This document shows positions 1 through 10,609 of a DNA stretch of 64,000 bases, piece after piece. The DNA is from Lepraria neglecta. Lineage: Eukaryota > Ascomycota > Lecanoromycetes > Lecanorales > Stereocaulaceae. The stretch covers positions 4,650,001-4,714,000 of the forward strand of contig CM065648.1 of assembly GCA_033220425.1 (NCBI GenBank), in the 5' to 3' direction. The notes beneath the pieces are model-generated. The model ran no database searches, was not told the origin of the DNA, and was given only the letters and a program-made list of their open reading frames with translations. A program made the translations under genes and the position numbers. The number at the start of each line of letters is the position of its first letter. Position 1 is the stretch's first letter.

Positions 1-230
1 ATTTGCCGCCTGCAGAAGGTGATGACGCGGACGCCGAGTTCGAGAATGACCCGTGGAATGCCGTTTGTGTTGTTGGATTGAGGGTTTATAGTAAGGATAA
101 GGGGTGCTGCGTGCAGATTGTTAGGCCGAAGGAGGAGGAGGAAAGTTTGGATTTGGATGATGCGAGTAAAGGGGCTAGTGGGGAGGTGGATGGGGGGGGT
201 GAGGGCGGTAACAGGGAGTTAAGGGGGTAG
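1..230 (+). CDS. 3' end of an unrecognised gene (partial at window edge)
   Basis: An open frame enters from the left edge (first full codon at base 3) and ends at a TAG at 228-230. It gives about 75 residues. The start has a conserved look, with the string DPWNAVCVVGLRVYSKD followed by VQIVRP. After that comes an acidic, glycine-rich tail of low complexity. The reading frame is open to the edge, so the gene's 5' part lies outside the window. I do not recognise the family and assign no function. The balanced, hydrophobic WNAVCVVGLRVY string suggests the edge of a folded domain and argues against a chance ORF. Confidence 0.55.
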   Translation, partial: LPPAEGDDADAEFENDPWNAVCVVGLRVYSKDKGCCVQIVRPKEEEESLDLDDASKGASGEVDGGGEGGNRELRG

Positions 231-749
231 GCAAGGGAGATTTGAGGATGTTGAGCGGGGCGACCTTGCAATGGCCATCTCTTCCATCTATGATCTCTTC
301 TCACTGTATCCGTCTGCAATAGGTCAATCGAATGTAGAAGTTCTGTATCACTATCATGGTGTTGTTTCTTCACGATTAGGAACGTCTTTTATGAAAGCTA
401 ACGCAACCTGGCGGCAGGATTCACTCAATTGCACAGCGTATTCGCTTATTTTTTCTGCAGTCATTATATGACTGGCACAGTGGAAGCCATTAAGCTAAAT
501 TTCGTTCTTGTGCTGACATTCAAGGATCTCAATTCGTCACGCTATTTGGTGTGCAATTAAGAAAATGGAATTGAATGAGAATACTCCTCATGGGTGGTAA
601 AAGCTCATCACCTAACGCCTTGCTAAATCCAAGGACTTAAGGGGCATGATTTGCCGGAAAGCAAACATCTTCACTGTCTCCATTATCTTTCAAATCAATG
701 ATTGCTCCATTCCTAACCGCCGCCTTCGGCGCAGACAGAGGACGCTTGG
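231..749. other. Intergenic region between two convergent genes
   Basis: This is the space between the 3' end of the left-edge gene and the 3' end of the minus-strand F-box gene. No open frame with recognisable content, RNA gene or repeat was seen. It should hold both 3' UTRs. Confidence 0.5.
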
Positions 750-3700
750 CTAAAGTCTTCCATGCCTAGCCTTGAAAATCGATATCTTGTCATCGTAGAA
801 TAGAATCTCCCTCAGCTTGAACTTCACCTTCTTCTCGCTCGACTGACTGCTACCCTCATCGTCATCAGTATCAGGACTTCGCTCCCCAGCATCTGAATCC
901 GTATCTTCAGCAGCTGGTGCTGGAGTCGGAGGCGCCGGGCCCCCATCCTCGCTATCGTCGTCGTCATCATGATTGTCATGGTCTTCAGATTGATCATCTG
1001 AGTCAGTTTCGTCGGTTGCCGCCCCCTGAGTCGTTGTTGACTTTGGTTTGACTTTCTTCTCCAGGATCTCAAAGCATTTGTTTTTGATGGCTAGATAGCA
1101 GAGCTGAACATCAGGTCTTATAGCAACGACGTCCACGGCGCTCATGGCGGCTTCTCTAGGGCTGAACGAAGTGCTGTGGTCTGCTATGTAGGGCAGGTAG
1201 ATGGACCGCAGATGCGGTATCTGTGGTAGTTTCTGAAGGAAGAAATGCCAGTCTTTGTACTCAATTGACATTGCAAGTTCCCTGAGGCGACTCATCTTTC
1301 CACTAGTGACGAAGGTCAGAACTTCGCGGTTGAACATCCATTTTCTGGCCGCGACACCACGTGCTCGATTTGATACAGGGCCATAGGCACTGTCAATCAT
1401 GACTTTGGTGAGGCTGGCTCGGTGACGGCGTAGTGGGCCGCGGTAGATGGCATCTAGTGAGACGGTGGAGGGAGATGTGCCATTCTCTTGAAGGAACATC
1501 CATTCGAGGTTGTTGGGGGCGAGAGTGGTTTTGAGGAATGAGATCATTTCTTTCGAGACGGAGTCGGTGTGGATTTTCTTCAGGTTGAGTTGGTATTCGA
1601 CTGCACCAGAGAGAGACTCTGATGAGGGTTTGCGGCGAAGTCGAGGTTGTCCCTTTGGAGTAGGTAGAGATTTTGTGTGAATTGAGAGAACTAATGATTT
1701 TCTTGGGCCGTACTTCCGCTTGAGTTCCTCCCAAAGGCTTGTGCAGTCGCCACAATTGAGCAGCGTCAGGCTTGTAAGCACGGTAAAGTCAATTGCTCTC
1801 CAGAGCACTTGCGACTGAAGTGTAACTCTTTCGATCTCCAGAGTTTCCAGCCTCAATTTAATGACTGGATTAATGATGTCCTTGACTTTCAGAGCGCCTA
1901 CTGGGTCTTCTATGAAATCTTTCACGTAGGCAGTCTCTGTCAAACTGGTCATTGTTCTCGCGCCTGGGCCACCCGGCGCCGGGTGTTCGACTGGAATCGA
2001 GTCTGGCTCAGATTGCATCACTGAGAGCTTTCCTTGGCTAGTGGCTTGTTCGAGCTGGAATAGACTCTCTTGATCAGTGATTGTATTGGCATCGAATAAA
2101 GCCGGATCGATGGTAGTTTCGTCCAGCTCAGATTCCCGAGAGCTTGGCCTATCAGGGCTCGTTTCTTGCTCCTCCTGGTTCGATCCATTCAGCGTATTCG
2201 TATGTAGCTCCCGAGGTTCAGTCGGATTAATATTCAGAGCAGATAGTGGAGTGATTAGAGATGATGGAGGTGGAAGTGGCTTTGAGTTCTTGACATCGCG
2301 CTTTACCAGGATATCCATCTTCGCCACCTCAAGGGCCAATACGTGATCGTAGATCTTGCTCATGAGTAACAAGAAGACTCCTCCTGTGAACAATGGCGTG
2401 ATCTCTTTAGCATCACGGTGATACCCCGACATGTGAAGGGTCGACGCCATTCCAAGCCGCAATTCGCGTAACGTCCCAATCGAACGGCCAAGAAGCACGC
2501 TCAGCTCGACCAAATAGTTGACCTCGTCCATGTCCAGCACCGTCAGAGATCTCAAGGGAGGTAATATGGAGAAATTTGGCTTCTCCACATGATGGTTGGA
2601 CCACATCACTCTACTCACACCAAATATATCGGCATCAGAACGGAATACGGACTGTGTCGGTAATGGAGCAGCAGTAGGGCCTGGTGGCGCTTGAGCAGGA
2701 GCAGGATGGTGAGTGGTAGTGGGTGACGCTAGGCCAGCCTCTTGTAACGCAGCTTTGTTATCGTGCAGTCGTACCCAAAGCTTTTCTAGTTTGGATGGCT
2801 TATAGTCGCCCAGCGAAGCTAGCGCAATCCATATGTCGCGTAGAATCCCTGTGGGCATATCCCAGATGAAGGTCTCCTGATTGATGAATATTCATCAGCA
2901 ACTGCGTCTTGGACGCGATCCAGAACAAGAAGAATCTTACTAAGTTTGGCATGCGAGCGACACTGAGAGCGACCAAGGTACCAAGCATTTTCCCACTCTC
3001 TTTTGTGACAAGATACTCCTGTACCCAATCCGCAGGTCCGTTCCCAAGAGAAAACTTCTTCGTAAATTGCGAATAGTAGTTCCCTCTCCGCGTCTTACTC
3101 CTCTTCGGCAACGTCTTTGACTCTTTGCTGAGGTAATTCGTGGAGCCGCAGTGCACGCAGGAGTAGCTTTGACAGGGTTCTTCTGATGGCCCGTGGCTGG
3201 GGTGTACGGCATTTTCAAAGAGGTCCTCTCTCATGACCAGGGTAGCTAGGCCATATGTTAGAGCATCCACACCAGCTCGTGGCTCAGCAGAGCTATTTGT
3301 GTCTGGCCAAACTATGTCGAATCGGCTGTAGATGAGAGGTGTAACGATTCCATGAAGGGCAGAGTTCACCAAGGCCAAGTTTGCGAGGTCATTTGTATGC
3401 GTAACCTGAGTTTTTGTCAACAAAGATCTCTGCAATGTTGAAGACCATCTACTCACCTCTTTGAGTATGTCCTTCAAATTGTCCAGAGGCAAGTCCAGAA
3501 GTTGCAACGGTCCTTCCTTCCTGACAGGTTGCTCTTTTTGCTTCTCTTCTAGATACCTAGCGACCTTCGCTTCCGGGGTTGATAGGTCATCTCCTGTGTT
3601 CTTGAATGATTCTCCTAGCTCTTGTGAAGGTCCACTTGCGTCTGGAGTATTTTCTGTCTGGTTGACGGTGTGGCTACTCTGATACTGTCCCATTGCTTGA

Positions 3701-3771
3701 TGTAAAGCATTGTAATCGTTTATGAGAGGTAGAATCTTGCCGGGTTTGGGTGAATGGTCGTCAGGTTCCAT
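750..3771 (-). CDS. Large F-box protein (968 aa, three exons)
   Basis: Exons on the minus strand are 3771-3457, 3405-2941 and 2876-750. Introns are 51 nt (GTGAGT..CTCAG) and 64 nt (GTAAGA..ATCAG), and all phases agree. The product has a disordered N-terminus, then an F-box-like helix set starting at LLDLPLDNLKDIL (about residue 92). This continues across the first intron into NLALVNSALHGIVTPLIYSR. Such proteins use the F-box to bind Skp1 in SCF ubiquitin ligases. A later stretch built on NLETFIWDMPTGILRDIW matches the LRR-like part of fungal F-box proteins. The C-terminus carries a long Asp/Ser/Glu-rich tail. The substrate cannot be guessed. The exon junctions restore motifs, so the model is good. 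Confidence 0.85.
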
Positions 3772-4920
3772 GACTCGTTTAGATCACCGGTGATGGAGCC
3801 GCCGCCGTCACGGTCTGATGGTGAGGCTTTTCAGACGCGTAGCTTAGGAAACGGGGTCCTTGGCTGCGGGCGTGAGAGTACTTGCTCCGCTGTATACTTT
3901 GTTGCTCCAGTCTTGCTTGGCGACGTGGAAGGGTTGGATGGAGAAGATGCCTTGGACAAGCTGTGCTGTAGTAGCTGTACCGAAGGTGTGAGAATTGTGG
4001 TAATGAGCCGGTTATCGTCCTTATATAACCTGGCCCAAGCAAGAAACTCCCCAGCTTTATCTCATCTCACGACTGTGAAATCTTCAGAAGTCTTTTCAGA
4101 TCTCTCGACCTCGATACTGTCTCTTCTCATCAATTCGTGGCGAAACACTTTCACGGCTTAGTTCACGATACGACGTTTAACCCTCGTATTGACATATCAA
4201 ATTTCCGTAGCGGGCAGGCGATGAAGACTTGGAATCCTGCGTCAACAGAGTTGTGTTGAAGGCCGCAGGGTCAAGCCAATGAATTGTGACCCAGCAACGA
4301 CGCCCAGGCGGATGAACTAGCCTAGAACCCCGCGCCAGATCCCGCCGCTTAGGGCATGCTTCAGCCCAGCACAGCCTGATCAGTCTATTGGCTGGGCGGT
4401 CTTGAGCCTACAACTTCTTGATGCCCAAGTGTAATCACTGGTTCTCGTTGCATTGTTTACATGAAGGGGAAAATATGGAAAGACCATAGACATCACTGCG
4501 GAAAGCGTTCTGCTTCTGGATTTGATCATTCATGGTAGTAAAGTTTGACGGCATTCGACCACACGCCGTGACAATATGCGTTCGTCTTCTAGGATTCGTT
4601 CTTCCTATCCTCATCGAAACTTCTATATTTGAATGCTAAATATCTGACGCATCAAAGATTGTCTAGGATAATTGGACAAGATCTTTCTAACCATAGATAA
4701 TGCCCTCACACCACAGACTGAATAATTAAACACATCCAATTCGACCAAAACGCCTAAAATTTGACCAACGCAGAGTCCTCCACCGCTCCAAGTCCAAGTT
4801 GACCATGGAGAAAAACTCCTTCGGTTGAGTGAGAGGCTCGTACGAGAAAGCGAATCGATGAGGCCTTAGCAAATAGTACATCTCGAGCACAACAAAAGTT
4901 CCCCCCTTGACCTGCAAGTC
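3772..4920. other. Intergenic region, promoter side of the F-box gene
   Basis: About 1.15 kb lies between the F-box gene start and the 3' end of the small Cys-rich gene. It contains pyrimidine-rich stretches near 4040-4140 that could be 5' UTR or promoter sequence of the F-box gene. No gene was seen. Confidence 0.4.
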
Positions 4921-5277
4921 TCACATCACAGTACAGAACCCAAACTCCACTTCTTTCTTCTTCCTCGTCCTGTACAGTTCTTTCGGTCGCAGTAGATCGA
5001 CGCCACAATCGCTCTCATTGAGCCCGAGACCAAATCTGTACCCGGTCTGTACACCCTTGACCATTCGTATCTTGTCGCCAGCGTATTCACCCCCTTCATC
5101 ACACTTCGGGCATTGCCCTTCTTCGGCATTTGTTCTCGGATGATTCGCTGGATTCAGGGCTGTGCCGTCATGGAATTTGGGACAGTTGCCAAAATTGCGG
5201 TCTTTGGCGCAGGGATCGGTGATCTCGACTGACCAATGTTTGCACTTTGGGTGCCTAGAGAATTTGGTTTTGCACAT
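4921..5277 (-). CDS. Small Cys-rich hypothetical protein (118 aa)
   Basis: The frame is open upstream to 5580, but I choose the ATG at 5277. From there the protein begins MCKTKFSRHPKCKHW, while the upstream part is low complexity. It has seven cysteines, including CxH-like and CPKCD (CxxC) patterns that could bind metal. Its middle section reads GDKIRMVKGVQTGYRFGLG and it has a basic end, RTRKKK. Short proteins beginning MCK with this spacing occur in ascomycetes without known function. No signal peptide or membrane segment is visible. Function is unknown. Confidence 0.6.
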   Translation of the reverse strand: MCKTKFSRHPKCKHWSVEITDPCAKDRNFGNCPKFHDGTALNPANHPRTNAEEGQCPKCDEGGEYAGDKIRMVKGVQTGYRFGLGLNESDCGVDLLRPKELYRTRKKKEVEFGFCTVM

Positions 5278-5943
5278 TTTTCGTAGGAGGAGTGGAGGAG
5301 CAGTGAGGGAGAGAAAGGCTTCTTGGCGGGGAGAAGGAGAGCTAGAGAGCCCTCTATATTGCAACTTCGGCGAACGGTGCTGGCTAGGAAGGTGTTTGCG
5401 GTAGGATGCAGCTCGGTTGCTGATAGTGTTGTTAATTTGTAGGATTACGGCTTGCCTAGGCTTTGGCTGGGCCAACGTGGATAGCGACGGTCGAACGCAA
5501 ATGGCTGAGCTGTGAGGAGGATGTGTTCGATAGGAGACCTTGTGGAAGCTGGGGAAATCGTTGTTGCAAAAGACGAGCACAAGACGACGGAATTCAGAAC
5601 GCTGAAGACGATGTACAGTGGATAGGAAGCACTGGTATCAGAAGGTCTTTCCTGGCGACCATATGTCTGTGTATCCCGTACTCAGGTCTTGGCCACAGGG
5701 CCTCCATGTTGTTGCACAAGGTCTGAGTCAAGACTTGTATCTAGAAAGTAGCCGAACGCGGGAATCTGCTGAATAGTGAGGGCTCCTCATCTATTCCCGG
5801 GTATGCGTAGCACATCCTCTTTTCTTCGACGTCCGTTTCATGGTCCACCAGCGTCAGCAGCAGGAGGTGTTTGTGATTCATGCCTATCTTAGGAGTGGTG
5901 TGGCAAGAGACGTAGGACAACGAAGTCACTGGATAGGCAGTAC
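5278..5943. other. Intergenic region
   Basis: This lies between the Cys-rich gene start and the 3' end of SDHAF3. Several short frames exist, none with recognisable content. It holds the promoter of the Cys-rich gene and the 3' UTR of SDHAF3. Confidence 0.4.
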
Positions 5944-6485
5944 TCAACCATCTTCCTCACCGCCTTCTTGCCCCTGCTTTCTTATCGCTTGCATAAGCTC
6001 GTACATCTGTCCCAGTTGCTGGTCTAAAACAGCGTCCCCATCAGCACATGACCTTGCTCCAATCACACAAAGAATTCCTACCGCTCATCTTATCAATCTT
6101 CCCCTTATCCAACTTCTCCCCCAACCACTCATCCCCCTCAATCTTCTGCGCATACATCTGCCACTCGGTCAAGAATCCAATCTGTAGATACGGCCGTTAG
6201 CAAATGTCCGTAACTCAATGGAATACTCAAGAAGCTATTGCACCAATGACGTGGACATAGTCATACAATATGCATAGGATTCTCCACATTCTTATGAGCC
6301 CGAAATTCACTCTTGACATACTCGTCTCCCAGCAGCCGCATCCGCGGATCCAAATGTTTCCGGTGTGTGCGGAGCAACCTTCTATACAGAGGAATTGGAG
6401 GCAGTAGGGCCAATGGTGCTGGCTTTAGGCCTTTGGTTGAGCCGACGGTTGTAGGGGTTGCGAGGAGGCGGAGGGAGGGTCTCAT
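5944..6485 (-). CDS. ACN9: Succinate dehydrogenase assembly factor 3 (SDHAF3/ACN9), LYR-type
   Basis: Three exons (6485-6267, 6181-6082, 6023-5944) join in phase to 132 aa, a normal length for the family. The N-terminus is a basic, hydroxylated mitochondrial-type presequence. The LYR-like block PPIPLYRRLLRTHRKHLD and the following RLLGDEYVKSEFRAHKN are hallmarks of SDHAF3. After the first intron the frame continues IIGFLTEWQMYAQKI and DEWLGEKLDKGKIDKMS. These proteins act in the mitochondrial matrix and help mature the iron-sulfur subunit Sdh2 of complex II. In yeast the loss impairs growth on acetate. The gene is divergent from MTQ2, with only 171 bp between the start codons. Confidence 0.93.
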
Positions 6486-6656
6486 GTTTTAGGTGGGGGT
6501 AAACGGTTGGTGGAATGTTGTTGTATGCATGTGAAGTGGAGGATTTTGGGGAAATGGATCTTGAATTGACATCACGATGCAGATCGACGCCAGTTCCAAG
6601 TTCGAGACCACCAATCCACCTTCCTTCCACAAGTTGACAACACACCAGAGTAGGGC
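6486..6656. promoter_or_regulatory. Short shared promoter between SDHAF3 and MTQ2
   Basis: Two divergent start codons are separated by 171 bp. This interval must carry both core promoters and 5' UTRs. No clear TATA box is seen. Confidence 0.6.
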
Positions 6657-7451
6657 ATGCTGCCGACTCCATCCACGGCGCATGTAGATCTCAATCGCAT
6701 CTACGAGCCAGCAGAAGACTCATACCTCCTTCTAGACACGCTGTCCTCGCCAGCAGAGAGCCAATTCCTGACGCAGCGGTTTGGTCAAACGGAAGGACAG
6801 AATGCACCAAGCCCTACACCAACAATTGTCGAGGTTGGAACAGGCTCAGGAGTCGTCCTAGCCTTTGCTGCGGCCAATGCAAGAACTGTATTTGGAAGAG
6901 ATGATATATTGGCCTTAGGCACCGATGTGAACACGTTTGCTTGCCAAGCTACCAGGCAGACGATATTGGGTGCATATCAGGGCCTCGACGAGGGTGATGC
7001 AGCTGCATCGAAAGACAGAGGAGCTGCGATATTATTGGCAACCTTGAATGCGGACCTGACAGGCCCACTGCGGTCTAGGATGGTTGATGTTTTGATCTTC
7101 AATCCTCCCTACGTGCCCTCCCGGGATGTACCTGGGTTTCCAGGCGGGGAGTCTGAGGATGCTAAAGCTATAATAGGAGCATTTGAACACGATTCTCATC
7201 TACTGTCATTGTCTTATGAGGGAGGAGTGGATGGTATGCAGGTTACGGATAGGTTGCTTGACCAGCTTCCGTTTGTGCTACACAATGAAAGAGGTGTAGC
7301 ATATATTCTGTTTTGCCAGCAAAACAAACCGGATGAGGTTATGGAGCGGATTCGTGCCTGGGGCGAAGAGTGGTCTGTGGAAATTGTGGGACGCTCGGGG
7401 AAGGTGGCTGGTTGGGAGAAGTTGTGTGTGATGAAGATATGGAAGAATTGA
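6657..7451 (+). CDS. MTQ2: eRF1 (release factor) glutamine methyltransferase Mtq2
   Basis: An intron-less 264-aa frame. It opens with the family signature YEPAEDSYLLLDTL. An SAM-binding glycine loop VEVGTGSGVV follows near residues 58-67, and the catalytic NPPYVPSRD is at about 149. The NPPY motif places the GGQ glutamine of the substrate in HemK/Mtq2 enzymes. Mtq2, with its partner Trm112, methylates that glutamine in translation release factor eRF1 in the cytosol. The end, WEKLCVMKIWK, also fits the family. The MLPTPSTAHVDLNRIYEP start is typical and no better start exists downstream. The tail faces SmD1. Confidence 0.95.
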   Translation: MLPTPSTAHVDLNRIYEPAEDSYLLLDTLSSPAESQFLTQRFGQTEGQNAPSPTPTIVEVGTGSGVVLAFAAANARTVFGRDDILALGTDVNTFACQATRQTILGAYQGLDEGDAAASKDRGAAILLATLNADLTGPLRSRMVDVLIFNPPYVPSRDVPGFPGGESEDAKAIIGAFEHDSHLLSLSYEGGVDGMQVTDRLLDQLPFVLHNERGVAYILFCQQNKPDEVMERIRAWGEEWSVEIVGRSGKVAGWEKLCVMKIWKN

Positions 7452-7741
7452 GAGATCACACTGTCACTCGAGACGAACCCAGATTGGCTAGTGATGTAGG
7501 TGTTTTTCTTGTGGATCTCTCTGTGGAATCCTGCATACTTCGAGGACTGCTGTTTCTCCAGCCATCAGCCAGATATATCCTCAGATGTAGAAATTGAGAG
7601 CAAGTCCTCGCCAACACAGACTCTATATGCATGCGCATACCCTCATCCACGCATGATATCCGAAATGCTTTTCTCCTCCTAGCAGCTCCTTGTTGCGACT
7701 ATTGTCCCACTGCGTAAGACTTTCTATTGCCCAACGCATTC

Positions 7742-8294
7742 CTAGAACCCCCTTCCCCCACCCCTCCCCCTCCCACCCCTAAACCCTCCACCACCCCCCC
7801 TACCCCCTCCCCCTTCCTCCCCCCTCCCACCTCTCCCCCCACGATCAGCCACCTCCTTCCTCGCCTTATTCTTCGGCTTCGGCGCATCATCAATCAATAA
7901 TGTATCCAACGGCAGCGAATCCGGCAGGATAAAATATCGAATAGTCGAGCCGCGTATATTAATCGTATCGAGTTGGATTTGGTCGCGGCCTTTGGGCGTC
8001 ATTTTGACGGTGCGGAGGGCGGTGTTCATTTGAGGGGATACGGAGGTGATTGTGCCGTGGAGGATGGTGCCTGTGTGGGTTGGAGGTGGTTAGAGAGGAT
8101 TGGGGGGAGGGGAGGGTTGGGGGGGTGGAGCACCATTCTTGAGCTCAATCGTGACAGTCTCATTCGCGCACTTCATCAAGAATCTACCACCCTGTCAGCT
8201 TCGTCGCGAGTATCGAGCCTTGAAGTGTCGAGCTCAGCTTGGAGTTCTCTGCAGGCAGGGCAAAGAAGGTGTGAGCTTACCTGACGAGCTTCAT
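7742..8294 (-). CDS. SMD1: Small nuclear ribonucleoprotein Sm D1
   Basis: Three exons: 8294-8281 (only 14 nt), 8183-8134 (50 nt) and 8070-7742. They join to a 130-aa protein. It begins [22 protein letters not shown] and continues [19 protein letters not shown], the Sm1 motif. The Sm2 motif follows as [20 protein letters not shown]. The end is an RG-rich tail ([11 protein letters not shown]), the usual target of arginine methylation. SmD1 is part of the heptameric Sm ring on U1, U2, U4 and U5 snRNAs. The first exon encodes only MKLV and part of an Arg codon. The second intron begins GTGCTC, a weak donor, but has a CTAAC branch site and a CACAG acceptor. Confidence 0.95.
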
Positions 8295-9195
8295 CTTGAT
8301 CGCCTGAGTTATGCTTTGGTTAGATTAGCAGTAGCTATTGTCGTCGCGTAAGCGGGACCTTTCCTTAGCCTTGGTGTAGATACGTTGGTCGCTTAGTGGG
8401 TGCTCGCAAGGTACTGGAAAAACACATCTGAGAATGGTGGACGCTAGTAGTATTTAGCCGGCCGCCGCTGCGCTGCGCTTTTCGCGCTTCTAGAATACGG
8501 TAACCACTCGATGGATTGCGCCTACAAAAGCTATTGTTGGTGTTTGCTTACTCTACTTTACTTGGCTCCAGTTGCGAAAGTCACCGATGTTTTAGATAAA
8601 CTGTTTTCTACGTAAGACGGAGATGGAGGTCAGCTTAGTATATGCGAAGTTGAAACAAGATGTTTGAAACATGATTTAATGCAGCTGTACCCCGGGATCC
8701 TTGAACCCAACGGTTGTATATCTGGAGATATAGGGGCGGAGGGGAGGCATTGCTGAGGCAGGGAGGGATTTTAGCGTTGTCGATCTGTGAGGGTCAGAAC
8801 TTAGGCCTTAGGTCTAGGTCATACCAAGGTCAGGTTTCTTGATGACACTGATCGCGTTGGTGTATATCTAATTGTGGATGCAAAGTAAAGATCTGCTGTC
8901 CAGCAGCAGAAAGATAATTTTCCAAATGAGACACTGAGTTGGTAATGAAAGACAAGGTCGAAGGTCAAGCGAGCGCTCCTAATCTAAAACATACCGCCGA
9001 GTCATATGCATGTCGCTCTATATGCGCGCTCCGATTTACCCCAAGATCCCAACCCTGACCCAAACCCCGATGCAAAAGCCCATCCATCTATTTGTAGTAC
9101 GTATTTTGACGATCGCTAAAGTCCCAAAGTCCACGCTATGCCATCAAAACGCCCAAAGATACTCAGCTCACCCAAGATGCAAATTCCACGCAGCT
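8295..9195. other. Intergenic region upstream of SMD1
   Basis: About 900 bp without a recognisable gene. It contains the SMD1 promoter and the 3' UTR of the C2H2 gene. A GC-rich CCGGCCGCCGCTGCGCTGCG patch lies near 8459-8478. Confidence 0.4.
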
Positions 9196-10609
9196 CTAGC
9201 GATCGGACGAGGATCTTGGCTTGCATTTATCGTGAGCTAGATGACCGTCGCGTGCCGTTTTTCTAGTAAATTCTGCCCCACAGCGATGACAGACGGATTT
9301 CTGCGAGGTGCCGGACTTCTCGCGCTGATGTCGGAGAAGGTTGCTGAATGTAGAGAACTGGCGACCGTTACAGCCATGGTCCCAGCACTGAGGTTTTTTC
9401 GGAGCTTCCAGGACGACTGGCTCCGGGTTTGATGCCGCAGCTGAGCCTCGTCTATCGTATGGGTCGGCGGGATACGACGGGCGAGAGCTTCTGCGTGTTT
9501 TAGCAAAGCTTTCTGGTGATGACATTCACTCATTGATAAACTCACCTAGGGTATATAGTGTTTGAGCCCCCACTAGAACCGTAAGGCACCGGATAGGTAC
9601 TTTGGTAGGGAGACCTAAAATATTCTATCAGCGTGGTACACTTGATAGAAGCGAAGATGATGCTTACGCTGATACACCAGACGGGTAGGCTCCGTGGGTC
9701 GAAGATGTTGAAGAAGTTCGCCCACCGTAAGCGCCGTGGCTGTCGTATGAAGATGCGGAGTGGGCTGCAAAAGAGTCAATCGAAGCACTCACAGTTTCCA
9801 CCTCGCTCGGCCTAATGCTCGCATTACTCGGCAGCACAGCCCTCCGATGAAGGAGCTTTGACTGACGACGGACCTCATGAATGTTCCGCCGCCGCTGCCG
9901 AGCAATCTCGCGCTCCTCCACCCTGAATCCACTATAGGCCGAGCTTGGCAGTATGCTAGGGCCGACAGAGGGGCCAGACATACTGCGTGATATGGAAGGC
10001 TCAGTGTAGCCTAATTGCATAAGCTGGTGAAGCACATGATGCATTGATTGGTAGGAGTTTGAACTTACCTCGCTGAGGGGGCGATCTTGAAGCTGCATAC
10101 GAGCCCGAATAGCGGTCGCTGGGCATCGTGTCTGTTTGGTACGGATAGGCGCTTTCGCACTCGTTAGCAATGATCGGATGAGCCGCTAGAGCTTTTGGTT
10201 ACCCAATGGCTGACCTGTTTATATTGGTAGCGAAAGGGCTTGCTCGACCACTATAGTCTGCTGTCCCGGGGAAAAGCTGGTAGTCGGCGGGATCTAGGAG
10301 TGAGGTTCCAAAAGTAGAGGATTGGTGCAAATCCTCGACGAACGAAGCTGGTGACGCGGTGCGATGATAGTCCGTAGGATCGTATTCAGCGGGGAGATAG
10401 CTTGGGCTAAGATCGCCACGAACATTCGATGGGCGACGGCGACTACGATCGGAGGATTGATATGGTGAAGGGACTGCTAGTTGTTGAGCACCAACAGTCT
10501 CACTCAAGCCAAGGTTTTGGAAGCTGGCTTCGGTGACGGCAAGAGTTCGGTCGACACGAGGGCTGCTTCCACGTGAGTAACTTGAAGGACTGCGGTGGGA
10601 TCGAGACAT
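9196..10609 (-). CDS. C2H2-type zinc-finger protein (383 aa, five exons)
   Basis: Exons 10609-10215, 10118-10069, 10010-9668, 9614-9546 and 9490-9196 join in phase; introns have GT..AG ends. The first intron uses the acceptor CCCAG at 10119, giving [17 protein letters not shown]. The last uses CGCAG after a CTAAAAC branch site. The N-terminal two thirds are Ser/Tyr/Pro/Arg-rich and likely disordered. Two Cys/His clusters sit at the C-terminus: [20 protein letters not shown], and [17 protein letters not shown] followed by LAHDKC. The first lacks a classical second histidine, so it may be an atypical finger. A nuclear DNA-binding role is inferred. An alternative ATG 15 codons upstream (10654) adds only hydrophobic residues and is less likely. 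Confidence 0.72.

Noticed and set aside
9668-9792. A 28-nt potential intron (GTGAGT..TTTGCAG) inside exon 3 of the C2H2 gene
   Set aside because: Too short for a fungal spliceosomal intron, and the frame is open through it.
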